The translations under genes were made by a program, and so were the position numbers. DNA of 16,722 nt from VRUE01 sp046733315 (GTDB lineage Bacteria > Actinomycetota > Thermoleophilia > Solirubrobacterales > 70-9), in the NCBI GenBank assembly GCA_046733315.1, contig JBKPOV010000016.1, positions 1 to 16,722 of the forward strand, given 5' to 3'. Positions 1-8,280 of this stretch are shown one piece after another (within the stretch, counting starts at the first letter, position 1; every line of letters begins with the position of its first letter). The notes beneath the pieces are model-generated. The model saw only the letters and a list, made by a program, of their open reading frames with translations, ran no database searches and had not been told where the DNA came from.

Positions 1-1
1 C

Positions 2-2020
2 TATTACACCGGCCGTACCCACAAGATGGGCGAGGTTCACGAGGGCGCCGCGGTGATGGACTGGATGGAACAGGAGCAGGAGCGCGGCATCACGATCACC
101 TCCGCCGCCACCGCATGCGAGTGGAACGACCACCGCATCAACATCATCGACACCCCCGGTCACGTCGACTTCACGGTTGAGGTCGAGCGCAGCCTTCGTG
201 TCCTCGACGGCGCGGTCGCCGTCTTCGACGCCGTCGCCGGCGTCGAGCCCCAGTCCGAGACCGTCTGGCGCCAAGCCGACAAGTACGCCGTCCCGCGCTT
301 CGCCTACATCAACAAGATGGACCGCACCGGGGCTGACTTCTTCAACTCCGTGCAGACGATGAAGGACAGGCTGGGCGCCAACCCGCTGCCGATCCAGCTG
401 CCGATTGGCAGCGAGGACAACTTCAAGGGCGTCGTCGACCTGATCGAGATGAAAGGCCTGATCTGGACCGACGAGCTCGGCGCCGAGTACGAGACGATCG
501 AGATCCCCGGGGACTTGCAGGACCAGGCGGAGGAATACCGCACGCAGCTGATCGAGGCCTGCGCCGACTACGACGACGAGTTGATGGAGGCATATCTGGC
601 CGAGGAGCAGATCCCGCACGAGCGGATCGCCAAGTCCCTGCACCGGGCCTGCCTGGACACCAAGGTGACCCCGGTGCTCTGCGGCAGCTCCTTCAAGAAC
701 AAGGGCGTGCAGCCGCTGCTCGACGCGATCGTCGACCTGCTGCCCTCGCCGCTCGAGGTTCCACCGGTAACCGGGGTCATCCCCGCCGGCAAGGGTCAAG
801 CCGAGCCGACCGAGGAGGAGCGTCCGGCCTCCGACGACGCACCCTTTTCTGCCCTTGCCTTCAAGGTGATGACCGACCCATACGTCGGCAAGCTCACTTA
901 CTTCCGCGTCTACTCCGGCAAGCTGGAGAAAGGCGGCCGCGTTCTCAATGTCAAGAGCGGTCGGACCGAGCGGATCGGCCGCCTGTTGATGATGCACGCC
1001 AACAGCCGTGAGGAGATCGACGAGTGCTACGCCGGCGACATCTGCGCCGGCGTTGGCCTCAAAGAAACCGGCACCGGCGACACGCTGGCGGCGCCGGACG
1101 CGCCGATCGCGCTCGAGAGCATCGAGTTCCCCGAGACGGTGATCGCGGTCGCGATCGAGCCGAAAACCAAGGCCGACCAGGAGAAGATGGGCAACGCCCT
1201 GCAGCGCCTGGGCGAGGAGGACCCGACCTTCCGGATTGAATCCGATGAGGAAACCGGCCAGACGCTGATCCACGGCATGGGCGAGCTTCACCTCGAGGTG
1301 ATCGTCGACCGCATGCTGCGCGAGTTCAAAGTCGAGGCCAACGTCGGCAAGCCGCAGGTCGCTTACCGCGAGACGATCCGCAAGGAGGTCAAGAAGGTCG
1401 AGGCCCGCTTCGTTCGCCAGACCGGTGGCCGCGGCCAGTTCGGCCACGTCGTGATCAACGTCGAGCCCGCCCCGGGCGAGGGTTTCGAGTTCGTCAACAA
1501 AATCAAGGGCGGCGCAATCCCGGGCGAATTCATCGGCCCTGCCGAGCAGGGGATGAGGGAGGCGTTGGAGAACGGCGTCAAGGCGGGCTATCCGATGGTG
1601 GACGTCAGGGTCGAACTCGTCGATGGTTCCTTCCACGACGTCGACTCCTCAGAGATGGCCTTCAAAATCGCCGGTTCGATGGCGATCCAAGACGCCGCAC
1701 GCAAGGCCAATCCGGTCCTGCTGGAGCCCGTGATGGCAGTCGAGGTTGTTACGCCCGAGGACTTCCTCGGCGACGTGATCGGCGACCTCTCGCGCCGCCG
1801 CGGCAAGGTGCAAGGTCAAGACCAGCGCGGCAATGCCCTCGCCGTCCAGGCCTTCGTGCCGCTCGGCGAGATGTTCGGCTATGCCACAGAACTTCGCTCC
1901 ATGACTCAAGGGCGAGCCAATTACACAATGCAGTTCGAGCGCTACGAGGAGGTCCCTGGCAACATCGCCGAGGAGATCGTCGAGCATCGCTCAGGTGAGC
2001 CGGTTGGCGCAACCTCATGA
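2..2020 (+). CDS. fusA: Elongation factor G, 5'-truncated by the window edge
   Basis: EF-G is the GTPase that drives translocation of tRNA and mRNA on the ribosome. The reading frame is open from base 2, and the residues before the first ATG (YYTGRTHK, then MGEVHEGAA) match the family, so the ATG at 26 is internal and the true start lies upstream. By comparison with the usual length of about 700, roughly 30 N-terminal residues including the P-loop are missing; 672 codons are present. Visible motifs are switch I RGITIT (83-100), DTPGH (149-163) and NKMD (311-322). Domain II begins near 840. The late segment GGAIPGEFIGPAEQGMREAL and the C-terminal LGDVIGDLSRRRGKVQG are characteristic of domains IV and V. 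It precedes tuf, as in the str operon. rpsL and rpsG would be expected upstream of the window. Confidence 0.97.
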   Translation, partial: YYTGRTHKMGEVHEGAAVMDWMEQEQERGITITSAATACEWNDHRINIIDTPGHVDFTVEVERSLRVLDGAVAVFDAVAGVEPQSETVWRQADKYAVPRFAYINKMDRTGADFFNSVQTMKDRLGANPLPIQLPIGSEDNFKGVVDLIEMKGLIWTDELGAEYETIEIPGDLQDQAEEYRTQLIEACADYDDELMEAYLAEEQIPHERIAKSLHRACLDTKVTPVLCGSSFKNKGVQPLLDAIVDLLPSPLEVPPVTGVIPAGKGQAEPTEEERPASDDAPFSALAFKVMTDPYVGKLTYFRVYSGKLEKGGRVLNVKSGRTERIGRLLMMHANSREEIDECYAGDICAGVGLKETGTGDTLAAPDAPIALESIEFPETVIAVAIEPKTKADQEKMGNALQRLGEEDPTFRIESDEETGQTLIHGMGELHLEVIVDRMLREFKVEANVGKPQVAYRETIRKEVKKVEARFVRQTGGRGQFGHVVINVEPAPGEGFEFVNKIKGGAIPGEFIGPAEQGMREALENGVKAGYPMVDVRVELVDGSFHDVDSSEMAFKIAGSMAIQDAARKANPVLLEPVMAVEVVTPEDFLGDVIGDLSRRRGKVQGQDQRGNALAVQAFVPLGEMFGYATELRSMTQGRANYTMQFERYEEVPGNIAEEIVEHRSGEPVGATS

Positions 2021-2163
2021 CCGGCAGCGGGCCACACGAGTGTTCTAGCTATATTTCCCAGGTTCGCCCGCAGGCAGGATCAAACAGCCTGCCCGGCAAC
2101 TGACCTCAAACTTAATCAGCCAACGCAGACAGAACCCGACTTCGAAAGGTAGAACGGAGAGAG
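2021..2163 (+). other. fusA-tuf intergenic region with possible tuf leader
   Basis: This 143-nt gap is one of the longest in the cluster and is AT-richer than its surroundings. It holds TATATT at 2050-2055, which could be a -10 element, but no convincing -35 is seen 16-18 nt upstream. A small hairpin follows at 2073-2093. The purine-rich GGAGAGAG at 2156-2163 abuts the tuf ATG, and AAGG at 2146-2149 may also contribute to ribosome binding. A separate tuf promoter or leader control is plausible but only inferred. Confidence 0.4.
2073..2093 (+). promoter_or_regulatory. Small hairpin in the fusA-tuf gap
   Basis: GGCAGG (2073-2078) pairs with CCTGCC (2088-2093) around a 9-nt loop. An overlapping alternative pairs GCAGGC (2070-2075) with GCCTGC (2087-2092). 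No T run follows, so this is not a standard terminator. It may be a leader structure, a processing site or chance. Confidence 0.3.
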
Positions 2164-3348
<1,185 letters not shown>

Positions 3349-3359
3349 ACGATTCGCCA

Positions 3360-3382
3360 AGGGCGGGCTTCCGGCCCGCCCT
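3360..3382 (+). terminator. Strong GC hairpin after tuf
   Basis: AGGGCGGGC (3360-3368) pairs perfectly with GCCCGCCCT (3374-3382) around the loop TTCCG. It begins 11 nt past the tuf stop. No T run follows, so it is either a T-poor terminator, as is common in high-GC actinobacteria, or a 3'-end stabilising structure for the tuf mRNA. A small GCCC/GGGC hairpin follows at 3389-3399. Confidence 0.55.
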
Positions 3383-3427
3383 GCCGCTGCCCGCCGGGCG
3401 GCGAGACAACTGCAAGGACATACGACC

Positions 3428-3463
3428 GGGGCGGCGCCCCACCAATGGGGCCCCGCCCTTTAT
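3428..3463 (+). terminator. Intrinsic terminator or S10-leader attenuator
   Basis: The left arm 3428-3440 pairs with the right arm 3447-3459: an inner 5-bp GCCCC/GGGGC stem with loop ACCAAT, one C-C mismatch, then a 6-bp GGGCGG/CCGCCC stem plus a G-T pair. TTTAT follows directly (3459-3463), the pattern of a Rho-independent terminator. It ends only about 40 nt before the likely rpsJ start, leaving little room for a separate promoter. Read-through control of the S10 operon is therefore an attractive inference; in E. coli the S10 leader is attenuated by L4. A further GCGCG/CGCGC hairpin lies at 3464-3479. Confidence 0.55.
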
Positions 3464-3504
3464 GCGCGGTAAGACGCGCGAGAAAGAACAAAGACAAGTT
3501 CAAA

Positions 3505-3825
3505 GTGGCAGCGATAGCAGCACAGAAAATTCGGATCCGGCTTAAGGCGTATGACCATGACGCCATCGACCGGGCTGCCCGCGAGATCGTCGAGACCGCG
3601 GAGCGCACTGGCGCCAGCGTCTCCGGGCCAGTGCCGCTGCCGACCGAGAAGAACGTCTACTGCGTGATCCGCTCTCCCTTCAAGGACAAGGACTCGCGCG
3701 AGCACTTCGAGATGCGCACGCACAAGCGCCTGATCGACATTCTCCAGCCTTCGCCGAAAACCGTCGACTCACTGCAGCGCCTCGACTCGCTGCCGGCCGG
3801 CGTCGACATCGAGATCAGGCTGTAA
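3505..3825 (+). CDS. rpsJ: Ribosomal protein S10
   Basis: S10 belongs to the 30S head and also acts as NusE in antitermination. From the GTG at 3505 the product has 106 residues and begins MAAIAAQKIRIRLKAYDHDAID, matching the family N-terminus and usual length of about 102-105. The frame stays open up to an ATG at 3445, but that start would add 20 unrelated residues and lies inside the terminator hairpin, so I reject it. Core motifs seen are GPVPLPTEKNVYCVIRSP, SREHFEMRTHKRLIDI and the C-terminal LPAGVDIEIRL. No strong Shine-Dalgarno sequence is visible; only A/G-rich sequence precedes the GTG. It is the first gene of the S10 block, and rplC follows 5 nt downstream. Confidence 0.93.
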   Translation: MAAIAAQKIRIRLKAYDHDAIDRAAREIVETAERTGASVSGPVPLPTEKNVYCVIRSPFKDKDSREHFEMRTHKRLIDILQPSPKTVDSLQRLDSLPAGVDIEIRL

Positions 3826-3830
3826 GTGAC

Positions 3831-4460
3831 GTGGCGGCGATTCTCGGAAAGAAGCTCGGGATGACGCAGGTCTTCGCGGAGGACGGTGAGGTCATTCCCG
3901 TGACTGTTATCGAGGCCGGCCCCTGCAAGGTGACGGCCGTGCGTGAGCCTGAGCGTGACGGCTACGCCGCCGTCCAGCTTGCCTTCGGCGAGACCAAGCA
4001 GGCCAAGCTCAGCAAGGCCGAGGAAGGACACCTGAAGAAGGCCGGCGCCGCGCCGATGCGCCATCTGGTCGAGTTTCGCGACGAGGATCTCGGCGCCGAG
4101 GAGGGTCCCAAGATCGGCGATGACGTGACCGTCGCCTCCTTCGAGGCGGGCCAGAAGGTTAAGGTCGCCGGGATCTCGATCGGCAAGGGCTTCCAGGGCG
4201 GGATCAAGCGCCACAACTTCAGTCGCGGCCCGGTCAGCCATGGCTCGCACAACGTGCGCGCGCCAGGCTCGATCGGCGCCAGCACCTTCCCCGCCCGCGT
4301 CTTCAAAGGCATGCGGATGCCCGGTCAGATGGGCAACAAGCGCATCACCCAGAAGGGTCTCGAAGTTGCCCAGGTCGATGCCGACCGGAACCTGCTGCTG
4401 ATCAGGGGCTCCGTGCCCGGTTCGCGCAACGCGATGGTCGAGGTGCGGACCGATGGCTAA
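3831..4460 (+). CDS. rplC: Ribosomal protein L3
   Basis: L3 binds early to 23S rRNA and reaches towards the peptidyl transferase centre. The product has 209 residues, the family length, starting at a GTG 5 nt after the rpsJ stop and reading MAAILGKKLGMTQVF, the conserved L3 N-terminus. The central segment SRGPVSHGSHNVRAPGSIGAS and the loop MRMPGQMGNKRITQKGLEV are typical; the glutamine in PGQMGN corresponds to the position methylated in some bacteria. The last 8 nt overlap rplD (ATGGCTAA), which suggests coupled translation. No clear Shine-Dalgarno sequence is visible, so translation may depend on ribosomes finishing rpsJ. Confidence 0.97.
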   Translation: MAAILGKKLGMTQVFAEDGEVIPVTVIEAGPCKVTAVREPERDGYAAVQLAFGETKQAKLSKAEEGHLKKAGAAPMRHLVEFRDEDLGAEEGPKIGDDVTVASFEAGQKVKVAGISIGKGFQGGIKRHNFSRGPVSHGSHNVRAPGSIGASTFPARVFKGMRMPGQMGNKRITQKGLEVAQVDADRNLLLIRGSVPGSRNAMVEVRTDG

Positions 4461-5064
4461 AGCTGCCGTGCTTGGCAAAACGACCAAGGCCGATCTGCCC
4501 AAAGAGCTCTTTGCCGAGCCCTTCCATCACTCCCTGGTCGATGAGGCGGCGCGCGCCGACCTCGCTTCGCGCCGCCAGGGTTCCGCTTCGACCCGGACGC
4601 GCGCCGAGGTCTCAATGACCGGTGCCAAGGCCTGGCGCCAGAAGGGCACCGGCCGCGCCCGCGTCGGCGCGCTCAGCTCGCCCACCCGCTTCGGCGGCGG
4701 TGTCGCCTTCGGTCCCAAGCCGCGCCACTACACGGTCAAGGTCAACCGCAAGGCACGCCGTAAGGCGCTGCGCTCGGCCCTTTCGGTTCACGCTGAGCGC
4801 GAGAGCGTCGCCGTACTCGACGCAAGCACCTTCGACACCCCCTCGACCAAGACTGCGGCTGAGGCCCTCACCAAATGGGGCGCCAAGCGCTCGACCCTGA
4901 TCGTGCTCGCCGCCGAGGAGGGCGGTGCCGCGAAGAGCTTCCGCAACATCCCCCGCGTCGAGGTCGCCGAGGTCAGCGCGGTCGGAGTAGCCGACGTGAT
5001 CGGCGCCGCCTCCCTCGTCATCTCCGAGCAGGCGCTGGAGAAGTTGAAGGAGAGATTGATCTGA
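4453..5064 (+). CDS. rplD: Ribosomal protein L4
   Basis: L4 is a 50S protein lining the exit tunnel, and in some bacteria it is an autogenous repressor of the S10 operon. The 203-residue product shows the globular L4 fold with the extended loop carrying GAKAWRQKGTGRARVGALSSPTRFGGGVAFGPKPRHY, the most recognisable family signature, followed by VNRKARRKALRSALS. Length is normal. The ATG overlaps the end of rplC by 8 nt, and the stop overlaps the rplW ATG by one base. If L4-mediated control exists here, the hairpins at 3360-3463 are the obvious place to look; that is inference only. Confidence 0.97.
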   Translation: MAKAAVLGKTTKADLPKELFAEPFHHSLVDEAARADLASRRQGSASTRTRAEVSMTGAKAWRQKGTGRARVGALSSPTRFGGGVAFGPKPRHYTVKVNRKARRKALRSALSVHAERESVAVLDASTFDTPSTKTAAEALTKWGAKRSTLIVLAAEEGGAAKSFRNIPRVEVAEVSAVGVADVIGAASLVISEQALEKLKERLI

Positions 5065-5357
5065 TGGACGCCCGCACGACGATCATCCGCCCCGTCGTCT
5101 CCGAGAAGAGCTACGCGCTGATCGGAGAGGGGAAGTACACCTTTCGGGTCGACGATCGGGCCCACAAGACCCAGATAGCTCATGCAGTCGAGGAGATTTT
5201 CGACGTCAAGGTCGCCGCGGTGCGCACCGCCAAGGTGCGGGCCAAGCCGAAGCGCCGCGGCCTGCACCAGGGCAAGACGCGGGCTTGGAAGAAGGCCATC
5301 GTCCAGCTCGCCCCAGGCGAGCGGATTGAGCTGTTCGAGGGCGCAGAGACTGCTTAG
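5064..5357 (+). CDS. rplW: Ribosomal protein L23
   Basis: L23 sits at the exit of the ribosomal tunnel and is a docking site for trigger factor and SRP. The 97-residue product reads MDARTTIIRPVVSEKSYALI, with the conserved VSEKS motif, then KYTFRVDDRAHKTQIAHAVEEIFDVKV and the basic KPKRRG loop. The longer open frame extending upstream is overlap with rplD and carries no L23 similarity. The ATG at 5064 shares its first base with the rplD stop, and an AGGAGA Shine-Dalgarno sequence at 5048-5053 is well spaced. rplB follows 10 nt downstream. Confidence 0.97.
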   Translation: MDARTTIIRPVVSEKSYALIGEGKYTFRVDDRAHKTQIAHAVEEIFDVKVAAVRTAKVRAKPKRRGLHQGKTRAWKKAIVQLAPGERIELFEGAETA

Positions 5358-5367
5358 GGAATAAGGG

Positions 5368-6213
5368 ATGCCAAACCGAAAAACAAAACCGACCAGCCCG
5401 GGACGCCGCTTCGCGACCTACCCGCTGCGCGAGCAGCTGACCAGCTCCACCCCGGAGCGCAAGCTGACCGAGGGCCTGCGCAAGTCCGGCGGTCGCAACG
5501 CGAACGGCCGCGTCACCGCCCGCCATCGCGGTGGCGGGGCCAAGCGGCGCTACCGCCAGATCGACTTCAAGCGCCTGCGCGACGGGGTGCCCGCCAAGGT
5601 CGCGACGATCGAGTACGACCCCAACCGCAGCTGTTACATCGCGCTGCTCCACTACGCCGATGGCGCCAAGAGCTACATCCTCGCCCCGGCGCAGGTTTCG
5701 GTCGGCGACGAGGTCCAGTCCGGCCCCGGCGCCGACATCCGGCCGGGCAACGCGCTCGCGCTCGGCGAAATGCCGACCGGCACGATCGTCCACAACGTCG
5801 AGCTCACTCCCGGTCAGGGCGGCAAGCTCGGCCGCTCGGCTGGGACTTCGATCCAGCTGGCGGCAAAGGAGGGCGACATGGTGACGCTGCGCCTGCCCTC
5901 CTCGGAGATGCGCCTGGTGCGCGCCGAGTGTCGCGCCACCGTCGGCGTGCTCTCCAACGCCGAGCATCAGAACGTCAAGATCGGCAAGGCGGGCCGCAAC
6001 CGCCACAAGGGCAAGCGGCCGCAGACCCGCGGCGTGGCGATGAACCCCGTCGATCACCCGCACGGCGGCGGCGAGGCGCACCACACGCCAGGCGGCCACC
6101 CCGTAACTCCCTGGGGCAAGCCGACGCTGGGCTACCGCACCCGCAAGAAGGGCAAGCAGTCTGACCGCTACATCGTGCGCGGCCGTCGCCGCGGAAAGAA
6201 GAAGAGCCGCTAG
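5368..6213 (+). CDS. rplB: Ribosomal protein L2
   Basis: L2 is a universal 50S protein needed for subunit joining and peptidyl transferase activity. The 281-residue product is within the family range. It shows the N-terminal PTSPGRRF segment, RNANGRVTARHRGGGAKRRYR, the SH3-like middle and the hallmark NPVDHPHGGGE at residues 226-236, which holds the histidine essential in E. coli L2. The C-terminus is strongly basic (RGRRRGKKKSR), as expected for an rRNA-binding tail. The ATG is preceded by TTAGGGA at 5354-5360. rpsS starts 2 nt after the stop. Confidence 0.98.
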   Translation: MPNRKTKPTSPGRRFATYPLREQLTSSTPERKLTEGLRKSGGRNANGRVTARHRGGGAKRRYRQIDFKRLRDGVPAKVATIEYDPNRSCYIALLHYADGAKSYILAPAQVSVGDEVQSGPGADIRPGNALALGEMPTGTIVHNVELTPGQGGKLGRSAGTSIQLAAKEGDMVTLRLPSSEMRLVRAECRATVGVLSNAEHQNVKIGKAGRNRHKGKRPQTRGVAMNPVDHPHGGGEAHHTPGGHPVTPWGKPTLGYRTRKKGKQSDRYIVRGRRRGKKKSR

Positions 6214-6215
6214 TC

Positions 6216-6488
6216 ATGGGCAGATCAACAAAAAAGGGCCCGTGGGTGGAAGAGGCGCTGATGAAGCGCGTCAACGCGATGAACGAGTCCGGCACCAAGC
6301 AGATGCTGAAGACCTGGTCGCGCGCCTCGACGATCTTCCCCGACATGGTCGGCCACACGATTGCCGTCCACGACGGGCGCAAGCACGTCCCGGTCTTCAT
6401 CTCGGAGTCGATGGTCGGCCACAAGCTGGGCGAGTTCGCGCCGACCCGCACCTTCCGATCCCACTCCGGAACGGGCAAGGGTGAATAG
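6216..6488 (+). CDS. rpsS: Ribosomal protein S19
   Basis: S19 is a 30S head protein that pairs with S13 near the A-site finger. The 90-residue product begins MGRSTKKGPWVEEALMKRV and carries WSRASTIFPDMVGHTIAVHDGRKHVPVFISESMVGHKLGEFAPTRTF, an almost complete family consensus. Length is normal. It begins 2 nt after the rplB stop with only a weak purine-rich upstream stretch, so translation is probably coupled to rplB. The next gene, rplV, starts at or just beyond its stop. Confidence 0.98.
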   Translation: MGRSTKKGPWVEEALMKRVNAMNESGTKQMLKTWSRASTIFPDMVGHTIAVHDGRKHVPVFISESMVGHKLGEFAPTRTFRSHSGTGKGE

Positions 6489-6489
6489 C

Positions 6490-6843
6490 GTGGCCGCCCC
6501 AATCGTCGTTCGCGCCAGCTCCCGTTATGTGCGGGTAGCGCCCCGCAAGGCGCGACTGATTGCCGACCAAGTGCGCGGTATGCACATCGAGCAGGCTCGC
6601 GCGCTGCTCGAGTTCTCCCCCCGCGGCGCGGCCGAGGACATCCGCAAGCTGATCGATTCCGCTGCCGCCAACGCCGAGAACAACCACGACTTGATCGCCG
6701 ACGAGATGCGGATCTCCGAGATCACCGTCGACGAAGGGCCAACTCTGCGCCGCTTCCGCCCGCGGGCGCTGGGACGCGCCTCGCGGATCAACAAGCGAAC
6801 CTGCCATATCGCGGTGGCCCTGAGCCCCGAGGAAGAGGACTAG
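6490..6843 (+). CDS. rplV: Ribosomal protein L22
   Basis: L22 lines the peptide exit tunnel with L4. From the GTG at 6490 the product has 117 residues beginning MAAPIVVRASSRYVRVAPRKARLIADQVRG, the normal L22 start region. It later has the SAAANAENNHDL segment and the beta-hairpin GPTLRRFRPRALGRASRINKRTCHI that reaches into the tunnel. An alternative GTG at 6481 overlaps rpsS by 8 nt and would add three residues. I prefer 6490 because AAGGG at about 6477-6481 is then well spaced. The open frame further upstream is overlap with rpsS. Confidence 0.94.
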   Translation: MAAPIVVRASSRYVRVAPRKARLIADQVRGMHIEQARALLEFSPRGAAEDIRKLIDSAAANAENNHDLIADEMRISEITVDEGPTLRRFRPRALGRASRINKRTCHIAVALSPEEED

Positions 6844-6847
6844 GGAC

Positions 6848-7645
6848 ATGGGACAGAAGATCCATCCCGGCGGCTTCCGCGTCGGCTACATCCAGGACTG
6901 GAAGTCGAACTGGTTCGAGGAGAAAGATTTCTCCGATGTGCTCAACGAGGACCTCAAAATCCGCGATCACATCGAAAACAAGCTTGCCCATGCAGGTCTC
7001 TCGAGCATCACGATTGAGCGCCACGGTGAGATCGCAGTGGACATCCATACCGCGCGTCCCGGCATCGTGATCGGCAAGTCCGGTAGCGAAGTGGACGCGC
7101 TGCGTAAAGACCTGCACAAGCTGACCGGCAAACCGGTCAAGGTCAACATCCGCGAGGTGAAGCGTCCCGAGCTCGACGCCAAGCTGGTCGCCCAGTCGAT
7201 CGCCGAGCAGCTGCAGAATCGCGTCGCCTTCCGGCGGGCGATGAAACGCGCTCTCACCTCGGCGATGCGCTCCGGTGCCAAAGGCGTGAAGGTGCAGGTC
7301 TCGGGGCGTCTCGGTGGGGCCGAGATGGCGCGGACCGAGGGCTACTCCGACGGTCGCGTTCCGCTGCACACCCTGCGCGCCAACATTGACTACGGCTTCT
7401 TCGAGGCGCGCACGACGACCGGTCGCATCGGCGTTAAGTGCTGGATCAACAAGGGCGAGGTGATGCCCGAGGGCTTCCGCGACCAGCTCACCGACGAGGA
7501 CGCTGGGCCGCAGGGCGGTCAGCGCGGCGGGCGGCCCGGTGGCGACCGCGGCGGCGATCGCGGCGGCGGTCGCTCCGGTGGCGGACGCGGGGGTCCCGGC
7601 CCCGGTGGTGGACGCGGCGGTCCGCGCGGCGGAGGAGGACGGTAG
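6848..7645 (+). CDS. rpsC: Ribosomal protein S3 with RGG-rich C-terminal tail
   Basis: S3 helps form the mRNA entry channel of the 30S subunit. The 265-residue product starts MGQKIHPGGFRVGYIQDWKSNWF and contains a type II KH domain with a GKSG loop at residues 76-79. The C-terminal S3 domain follows, with RRAMKRALTSAMRSGAKGVKVQVSGRLGGAEMARTE (positively charged helix) and RTTTGRIGVKCWI. From about residue 220 the sequence turns into a 46-residue tail of glycine and arginine repeats (RGG-like), longer than in E. coli S3 (233 residues in all). The tail is probably disordered and may bind RNA; that is inference. The ATG lies 4 nt after the rplV stop with an AGGGA Shine-Dalgarno-like sequence. 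Confidence 0.97.
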   Translation: MGQKIHPGGFRVGYIQDWKSNWFEEKDFSDVLNEDLKIRDHIENKLAHAGLSSITIERHGEIAVDIHTARPGIVIGKSGSEVDALRKDLHKLTGKPVKVNIREVKRPELDAKLVAQSIAEQLQNRVAFRRAMKRALTSAMRSGAKGVKVQVSGRLGGAEMARTEGYSDGRVPLHTLRANIDYGFFEARTTTGRIGVKCWINKGEVMPEGFRDQLTDEDAGPQGGQRGGRPGGDRGGDRGGGRSGGGRGGPGPGGGRGGPRGGGGR

Positions 7646-7648
7646 GCC

Positions 7649-8071
7649 ATGCTGATGCCGAAGCGGGTCAAGCACCGCAAGCAGATGCGCGGTCGTATGC
7701 GCGGCAACACCAAGGGCGGCAGCACCGTCGCCTTCGGCGAGTACGGGCTCAAGTCGCTGGACCGCGGCTGGATCACCAACCGCCAGATCGAGGCCGCCCG
7801 CGTGGCGATGACCCGCAAGATCAAACGTGGCGGCAAGGTCTGGATCAACGTCTTCCCCGACAAGCCCTACACGAAGAAGCCCGCCGAGACCCGCATGGGC
7901 TCTGGGAAGGGCAATCCCGAGGGCTGGGTTGCCGTGGTCAAGCCGGGCAAGGTGATGTTCGAGCTGGCCGGCGTGCCGGAGGACCTCGCCCGCGAGGCGC
8001 TGCGGCTGGCGGGACACAAGCTTCCGGTCAGGACCAAATTCGTGCTGCGCGAGGGGGCCGAGGGACAGTGA
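7649..8071 (+). CDS. rplP: Ribosomal protein L16
   Basis: L16 is a 50S protein near the A-site tRNA elbow. The 140-residue product begins MLMPKRVKHRKQMRGRMRGNTKGG, and the first ATG (7649) aligns with the family N-terminus better than the second at 7655. GGAGGAGG at 7631-7638, which falls within the rpsC tail, provides a strong ribosome-binding site. Typical segments are SLDRGWITNRQIEAARVAMTRKIKRGGKVWI, PYTKKPAETRMGSGKGNPEGWVAVVKPGKVMFE and EALRLAGHKLPVRTKFV. The stop overlaps the rpmC GTG by 4 nt (GTGA). Confidence 0.98.
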   Translation: MLMPKRVKHRKQMRGRMRGNTKGGSTVAFGEYGLKSLDRGWITNRQIEAARVAMTRKIKRGGKVWINVFPDKPYTKKPAETRMGSGKGNPEGWVAVVKPGKVMFELAGVPEDLAREALRLAGHKLPVRTKFVLREGAEGQ

Positions 8072-8280
8072 AGGCCGCCGAGGTGCACGACCTCAAAGAC
8101 GATGAGTTGATCGCGAAGCTGATCGAGGCCAAGCAGGAGAAGTTCAATCTGCGCTTCCGGCAGGCGACCGGCGAGCTCGAGAACACGGCTCGGGTCGGGG
8201 TGGCGCGCAGGGATGTGGCCAAGCTTTTGACTGTGGCGCGGGAGCGCGGGATTGACGTTGAGAAAGAGTTGAAACGGTAA
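8068..8280 (+). CDS. rpmC: Ribosomal protein L29
   Basis: L29 is a small helical-hairpin protein beside L23 at the tunnel exit. From the GTG at 8068 the product has 70 residues, beginning MKAAEVHDLKDDELIAKLIEAKQEKFNLRFRQATGELEN and continuing RVGVARRDVAKLLTVARER, the standard two-helix L29 pattern. The start is fixed by the N-terminal match and by the 4-nt GTGA overlap with the rplP stop; GAGGGA just upstream may serve as the ribosome-binding site. A much longer open frame running upstream in this frame is overlap with rpsC and rplP and is not coding. The last base of the stop begins the rpsQ ATG. Confidence 0.96.
   Translation: MKAAEVHDLKDDELIAKLIEAKQEKFNLRFRQATGELENTARVGVARRDVAKLLTVARERGIDVEKELKR

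Noticed and set aside
2027..2055. Promoter for tuf with TATATT as -10
   Set aside because: The -10-like hexamer is present, but the sequence at the expected -35 spacing (GCGGGC) does not resemble a -35 box; kept only as a remark in the intergenic entry.
6788..8017. 409-codon opposite-strand open frame across rpsC and rplP
   Set aside because: It covers three conserved ribosomal genes in antisense with no recognisable domain; explained by high GC and scarcity of stops.
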